Part shown: positions 58,341 through 64,000 of the stretch, piece after piece
How positions within the stretch are numbered: the stretch's first letter is position 1
Layout: each line of letters opens with the position of its first letter
DNA from: Lytechinus variegatus
Lineage: Eukaryota; Echinodermata; Echinoidea; Temnopleuroida; Toxopneustidae
DNA length: 64,000 nucleotides
Reading direction: 5' to 3'
NCBI RefSeq assembly: GCF_018143015.1
Contig: NC_054743.1
Span: 34,311,934-34,375,933, forward strand
Translations under genes and position numbers: made by a program
The notes under the pieces: generated by a model
The model's database searches: none
Told to the model about the DNA's origin: nothing
What the model saw: only the letters and a program-made list of their open reading frames with translations

Positions 58341-59947
58341 TCACTAACACAACACATCTTTTTTGACAAACAAAATACAAATTTCTTCTTCAGCACTAAT
58401 ATCATTCCACGCAACACATTTCTCTGACAAACATTGACAAACGAAACAGAAATGAAGTTAATAGGCAATATTATCATTCACAACCTTCAAAAGGATCGGA
58501 ATTCAATTTGGATTCAGGTCCATAGGGTATTCCTGTGTTTATTTAATGTCATTTATTCGCAAATTAATTCTTGCCGCTCTGTTCGGCCATGTTTTCGGAA
58601 ACAATTCCAATGAGAATCTAAATACCAAACAAGGACAACACGACGCCGAAGAAGGTTGTCCTTCCTCGCCCCAATCTGCTAAAGAGTAGCCCAATTATTT
58701 CTTTGTTCCTCCGGGGAAAACAGATTTAGATGCTATCAACTTTTCTTTGTGACGTGCTATCAAACAGATATCAGAAGCAATATCTTGGAACAATCGTCGC
58801 CATGGCAACGTCAATCCATTACGCAATGTGACCTTGGATAACCTCAGCACGAGCGGTGGTCTCGCGGGGAAGTCTGTTAGATTATAGAGCGCGCCACTTT
58901 GTTCAGAATAAACAGAATTCTTCATACACTGACAAGCACAGACGAAACATACGGATCACGGAAGATTGCCCATTGGATCAACTCACCCGATGTTTCATTA
59001 GATTAAAAAAATTCCAAGGTTTTTAACATTCTTGAATTTCAGATATTGGGGGAGATAAGAGTAACATAATGCCGATTGTTTCTTTCGGCTGATTACAGTC
59101 GGGGAGTCTAAACAAAATGTCTTTTGAAACCGGCCTCTTGAGTCGAGTGCGTGAGTCATATCCAATTACTCAGGACGGTGTTTTACACAAGATGTTACGG
59201 AATTGTGATATGTATTAATTAGACGGAGTTTTTTTTTTGCATGAAGAATAGTCATTAATATCTCAGTAAATTGTTGGAAACAATTAACAAAGAAATTGCG
59301 GTCTTGAAAAGTAATGCAAAGTCAATACTTAGAGAGCATATCCCCGTAGGCCTATGGCACCTTAAAATTTGATTTGACGAATTTTGAAACCACTTTGATA
59401 TTAATAAGAATTAAAGAATATCATCCAACCCTCGTAAAAAAAATGAAAGGAATAACATCAAACGACCTACCCAGTGTTTCCATAGATCCAAACCATTTTT
59501 TCCAAAACTGAATCCCAAATCATATATACTCAAGAAATTTTTTGTCTTTTTGTTATGAACGAAATTTGAGCTCTGAGCGCTAGCAGAAGATTTTGAGCTA
59601 CATAATTATGAGGCAAACAATTCTTTAAATATAACATGAATATTGAAAGTTGCTACGTTTAATTGTTTAACGGTGTCGGATTACCCGGAATTTCCTGGGT
59701 TTTTTCATTTCCCGAAAATTACCTGGAAATGATCCGGATTTCTGGGAATACGGGAAATTTCCATCAAAGTGGAAACACTGAACCTACCAAGGTGTGAAAA
59801 AGTTGACTCGATTAAAAATCAATTTCATTAGTTTCTCAAGTTGAACAGTAGGCCTAACCATAACATAAGTGTATCAGTCGTCGATACCTTTATTTCTTCT
59901 ATTGTTATTTTATTAATATTTTTATTTATGTCTTTATCTTTTTGACT
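58341..59947. other. No feature recognised
   Basis: Unassigned AT-rich DNA. At about 59690-59760 GGAATTTCCTGGG and related GGAAAT motifs recur imperfectly, but no element ends were found. Confidence 0.4.
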
Positions 59948-60192
59948 TACGATGCAAAAACTACGGTGTTGATTTAACACCAGTCCGGAATCTATGTCCA
60001 CACCAGGGAAGTATTGAAACAACACCAGTTTGGAATTAAACCGATGCTGTTTTACTACTAATTGGTGTTGTATGCACACCTATCTGGTGGTAGACCAAAA
60101 CGAGACTGGTGTTGTTTAACACTTCTCTGCATGGTGTGGACATATATATAGATTCCGGGCTGGTGATAAATCAACACCAGAGTTTTTGCAGT
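59948..60192. mobile_element. MITE, CACTGCAAAAACTC / ACACCAG family, copy 2
   Basis: Shares GGTGTTGATTTAACACCAG, GATGCTGTTTTACTA, ATAGATTCCGGGCTGGTG and the GAGTTTTTGCAGTG terminus with the copy at 50258-50502. The left terminus has decayed (ACGATGCAAAAACTAC). The two halves are rearranged relative to copy 1, as expected for a palindromic element read from either side. Confidence 0.85.
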
Positions 60193-62747
60193 GTACCCCG
60201 TGTCTCTTTCTCCGTCTAAACCTTGTATTTTGTCTATATTTCTGTCTCCATTGTGTGTGCAAGTCTCTCACTCTATCTCCCTTTCTTGCCCCCCCGCCCC
60301 ATTCAAAGGACGTTTGCACCCTCCTCTCACCCCTCTCCCCATTCCGTTCCAAATTCGATTCCTTTCATCCTCTTACACCTGCATACGTGAAGAATCTGTC
60401 CAAAGTAGCATTAGAGTAGTGGAAATGAGATAAAGATAATGATATTCTTTTCACTTTTAAAAGAAGTCGTGCACTAATCTCTTATGACTTCTCACATGCT
60501 ATTATAGCCAGAATATTTCACACCTTCGGTGCTATTTACACACCTTTCTACCCGAGATCGTATATCATTTTCATTCTACCCACTACAAAAAAATATTACA
60601 ATTAAACAGTGGTTTGGTTTAATGGTACCTTGGCTTTAAATACACAGCTAGATCAACTTTTCTCTACTCTCCCGTGATCTGGCTTGCAAAATAAAGTCGC
60701 TTACAATAATCATTATCGACGGAGTCTCGTCGATCGCCTAAATACCTATCAAAGTTATCTCTTTTCTCAATAGTATTTCTTTGATTGGATTAATTGTACT
60801 TTTGTGGAGCGATCTTTCACCTCCCTCCTTCTTTTATCGATTTGACTAGTATTTGATGGACATACAGCGCGCTAAGTCCGTTTCATCATTTGCCCTTTTG
60901 TGTAGTCCGACCTATTGAATTCATTGTATATGTTGGCGATTTTTATTCAAACTCATCTGTTTCGAACGAAGTGAATGCGCAAAGCGCGTTAAAACCTTTC
61001 CATCGCTTGTGTTCAGAAGAAGCACAATACGAATTCTTCGAACAATAAAAGCGTTTGATATTCGTGAGGGGATTCTGGAGGTATTGAGAAGGTTTTATTC
61101 CACCTTTTCTTTTCCCTTTCTGCTTTTTAAAGTAGTTTGGTGTGGCGGAGCACGATCAGAAGTAATTGCTGGTGAGTGTTTTTGATGGGGGCGCCCGGAG
61201 AATGAATGGGTACCACTTCTCAGGATTTCCATTGACCCCCTCCGTTCGGGAAAAAAAGGGATCTGGTATCCCCATGTGCTGGGCGCTGAAGAGAAATTGG
61301 ATCGGAATATGGTGTCAAAATCTCTATTGCCTCCGGCGGCAAAAATGTGGTCCATTGTTGGAGAGTGTTTGTAGAGACCCGTCCGTGTTTACCGTTTGTT
61401 TTCAAAGCATCTTATGTAGCCTATCTATTCAAAATAAATCCAAACCAATTATTATTAGAAGACGCTTTCATTCGATGAACAACTATTAAATGGATTCGAA
61501 CCGATCACTTCGAGGTCGGAGCAGATTATTACACCGATGATAAAACTCTATTTCGTTTTCCAATCTCATGCAGTTAGTTTTTTCTCTTTCCTTAATCACC
61601 ACGCCCCCTCTCTTTCTCTTACCAGAAATCCCCATCTATTATTTTCTGACGCTTTTCTTTCTGAGAAAAACTATCAACAATAATCTACTTACGTTACCAT
61701 GTTATTTAAAGGAAAGTCACTCACAAAAATAGCTTAAATTGATTAGAATCCTCGAACAACCTCGGAAGAACATTTTTAAATCTTGAAATGGTTAAAAAGT
61801 TCCAAGGAATCAATAATGAAATAAACAGACTTTTCTCTTTAATCTCTTCAATAGAGGGACTTTTTTCATTCATGTAATCATAATAATTTTGTAATATTTA
61901 TTGTATTTCGAAGAGTTCTATATAAAATGTCATGTATCATAATAGGCCTACATACATAACATGTATAAAATATCAAAATAACATAAATACATAAACATTT
62001 ACATGTTTTTCATTAGTCTCTTACGTACCTCATAGTAACCAAAAGCGAAAAGAAATTCTATTAAATCTGCCAAGTAATTTAGAATTATCCTTCACGAAAC
62101 ATGTTCTAAATCTGACTGAAAGAGCTAGATTTTTTAAAGTCTACAAAGATGATTGATTTTTGAAGCTCTATTTAACATTCATGTGGCTAACTCATAGGAA
62201 ATTGATTGTAAACATTACCCTAATCCTTCTTCGATCTAATGAAGAATGAAATCCACAGGGAGGTATCCGAGGCTAACATTTAAGACGAATCCCCGAACCG
62301 TTTTCTTTTAAAGCCTCTAAATTAAAATCAAGGAAAATAGGCATCGATTTTTCATTAGGAGTCACGCTGGTAACTACATGTATTTCGAAGTTTTCGTCAG
62401 CCGGCCGAGCCGTTGTACGGTATAACACGATATGTAGTGGTCTGTTTGCAAGGCAGATGATATGATCTCATTCTCAATTCGTCTAACACCATCAAGGCTG
62501 CTAAACCAAGTTGAGTCTCTTTTCAATTTGGCATAACTGTTTGGTCCAAGCATCACTTGGTTTTGAACTACTCCCTTCCTTTTTAATAGACTATAATGCA
62601 TGTCAAATGAAAATTTGGTTTGAAAATAAATTTCAACACAATGAATTGATTATGTCTTATCCTCATGATATTGCGGTCAGATTTGTTCTATCTGTAGCGA
62701 ATTTCACAAGAGGGCGTTTACATCGCAAATTAATGGTCAGGTGGATG
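60193..62747. other. No gene recognised
   Basis: AT-rich and pyrimidine-rich DNA; frames near 60116-60433 and 61095-61489 lack recognisable motifs or splice context. No RNA gene was identified. Confidence 0.4.
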
Positions 62748-62880
62748 CACCGTGGCCACTTGGGTCGCTTGACTCTCCTTATGAAAGTCCGGGGTTCGAT
62801 TCTGGACAGCACACCAATTTTTCCCTTGAGCAAGAAAGTTCGTCGATGTGGTAGCTTTATCGTATATCGAAATCATCAAG
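62748..62880 (+). mobile_element. tRNA-derived SINE fragment (copy 3)
   Basis: A-box-like CGTGGCCACTTGGGTCGC at 62751-62768 and B-box GGGTTCGATTCTGG at about 62792-62805, followed by CCCTTGAGCAAGAAAG, which is like the region after the B-box in the SINE at 1941-2235. No cloverleaf forms, and the body and 3' hairpin are missing, so this is a 3'-truncated SINE and not a tRNA gene. Confidence 0.7.
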
Positions 62881-63031
62881 AAAAAAAAGAATTTGTCAAG
62901 TACTACTAGCGCGATGTATAAAAATGAATCAATAGGAAAAAACGGCCTTTTATGTAAAGCTAGAACTCAAGAGAAGGAGATAGGGTTGATCATCATGTTT
63001 GCTAATAACTATGAAAAAATATGTAAGTCTT

Positions 63032-63184
63032 ATACCTTGGTCACATTTGTTCTACGGCGGCCGTCTCGCGAGTCGAAAAAAGCCGTTTTAAACATTTTTT
63101 GTACCAGCTACATAAGGTGGTTTCAATAAAAATTAATAAAACGGCTGTTTTCGACTCGCCGTAGAACAAATATGACCAAAGTAT
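63032..63184. mobile_element. 153 bp MITE with 27 bp TIRs
   Basis: TACCTTGGTCACATTTGTTC then TACGGCG at the left is matched by the complement of the right end with two differences. Inner segments AGTCGAAAAAAGCCGTTTTA and AAAACGGCTGTTTTCGACT are also paired. The centre is short and AT-rich. Bordering TA could be the target site. Confidence 0.85.
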
Positions 63185-63701
63185 TACCGATACACAAGAG
63201 TCACTTTGAAATGTCGAATCAAAAGATAATTATAAATCGATCTTTTCAATGAAACCCATTCAGAGAAGAGGACAGAACGTATGAACAGAGTCAAGAAGAA
63301 GACGATGATGATGACTTCGAGGACATCAATTTGACCTGACAGCAAACATGACCTCTGACCCCATAAATGGTCATTACTCTGATTCGGACAGATTCAGCGA
63401 TGACAATCGTTGAGTTGGCTAATGGCTACCGAACTATTTAGGTGTATTAAACATACCGGACAAAGGAGATAGATCATCATCGTCGTCGTCAAATTAAATA
63501 AAACCATACATTTCCTACCACAGCTAAAATGGTGTGAAAAGCATAAAATGTAAATCTTATTTAAAAATTTGAGTTGTGAATCGCATCCGAATTAAATAAA
63601 AAAAATTATCATTAAGATATAAACTCTCTCTGAACCCCCCCCCCCCCGTACACAGAATGAAGTTTTGTTTGCTATAATGACACTGACCATGTATTTTTTT
63701 T
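63185..63701. other. No feature recognised
   Basis: AT-rich DNA with a C run near 63636 and a T run near 63695. A few GATGATGATG and CATCGTCGTC triplets occur. No gene is supported. Confidence 0.4.
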
Positions 63702-63998
63702 TTTTAATAATAATAATAATAATAGTACATTTCTTAAATACGCATAACACCTACAGGTCTCTATGCGCAAGTGACTAAATCAAACATTCTGAAAAAGGTG
63801 GGTTTTTAATTGAACTTTGAATTTCTCAAGCTGGGTAATATTTCTTAATGTCGATGGAAGAGAATTCCATTGTGCTGGTGCAGCTTTCTGGAAAGCCCGA
63901 TCCCCATATGATTTGGTCTTGACAGTAATTTCAGAGAGAAGATTTTGTGAGCCAGAACGGAGATTACGCTTAGGTTTATGAATCTGGACAAGTTCTTG
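63702..63998 (-). mobile_element. LINE 3' end: RT C-terminus and 3' UTR, copy B (runs off window)
   Basis: Bases 63998 to 63780 on the minus strand encode 72 residues and a stop, including YGDRAFQKAAPAQWNSLP and LEKFKVQLKTHLFQNV. This is the conserved C-terminal signature of CR1/L2-like non-LTR retrotransposon ORF2 proteins. The frame is intact as far as the window edge. The 3' UTR holds a hairpin (CGCATA with TATGCG, + strand 63741-63746 and 63762-63767; loop starting GAGAC) and ends in (ATT)n. The family matches the LINE end at 8254-8537. Reverse transcriptase and endonuclease domains, if present, lie beyond base 64000. Confidence 0.88.
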
Positions 63999-64000
63999 AA

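Noticed and set aside
1-64000. LTR retroelements, Polinton-like or other virus-derived copies
   Set aside because: No paired long terminal repeats, primer-binding-site pattern or recognisable gag, pol, integrase, capsid or envelope motifs were seen.

Overview
The window looks like echinoderm nuclear DNA, most likely sea urchin. It is AT-rich and gene-poor, with many small foldback and inverted-repeat elements, long microsatellites, about thirty G or C homopolymer runs, and the palindrome TAGGCCTA at least 12 times. The animal affinity rests on an intact intronless Frizzled-4 Wnt receptor gene (minus strand, 33057-34694) and three type II tRNA-Ser(UGA) genes. The species assignment is an inference from repeat character. 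No bacterial, organellar, LTR-retrovirus or Polinton-like sequence was recognised.

Layout. 1-9.3 kb: a 1 kb polypyrimidine tract, a tRNA-derived SINE, a pair of GGTGTTA-rich MITEs, several GGGCCCGTTTCATAAA-type foldbacks, a LINE 3' end with an expanded (ATT)n tail, and a 500 bp GAAT/GAAC tetranucleotide array. 9.3-17 kb: mostly unassigned, then a cluster of MITEs, one of them split by a poly(A)-tailed retroposed insert that itself carries a foldback. 17-23 kb: three tRNA-Ser(UGA) genes, two adjacent foldbacks and the first of three GGTCTAAT-repeat elements. 23-30 kb: more dispersed repeats. 30-38 kb: a stretch almost free of recognisable repeats, centred on fz4, so probably the functional locus with its regulatory DNA. 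38-42 kb: GAT/ATC trinucleotide arrays. 42-64 kb: long foldbacks, a near-perfect bidirectionally open palindromic element, nested elements, a 66 bp perfect palindrome, SINEs, and a second LINE 3' end running off the window.

How parts work together. fz4 is the only protein-coding host gene I can name. The tRNA genes are independent Pol III units, each followed by an oligo-T terminator. The most informative pattern is among the retroposons: two LINE 3' ends and two tRNA-derived SINEs carry the same 3' hairpin, with paired stem substitutions. This suggests that the SINEs are mobilised by that LINE's reverse transcriptase.

Limits. Echinoderm genes usually have short exons and long introns. Exons of other genes could be present and unrecognised; one weak candidate is listed.
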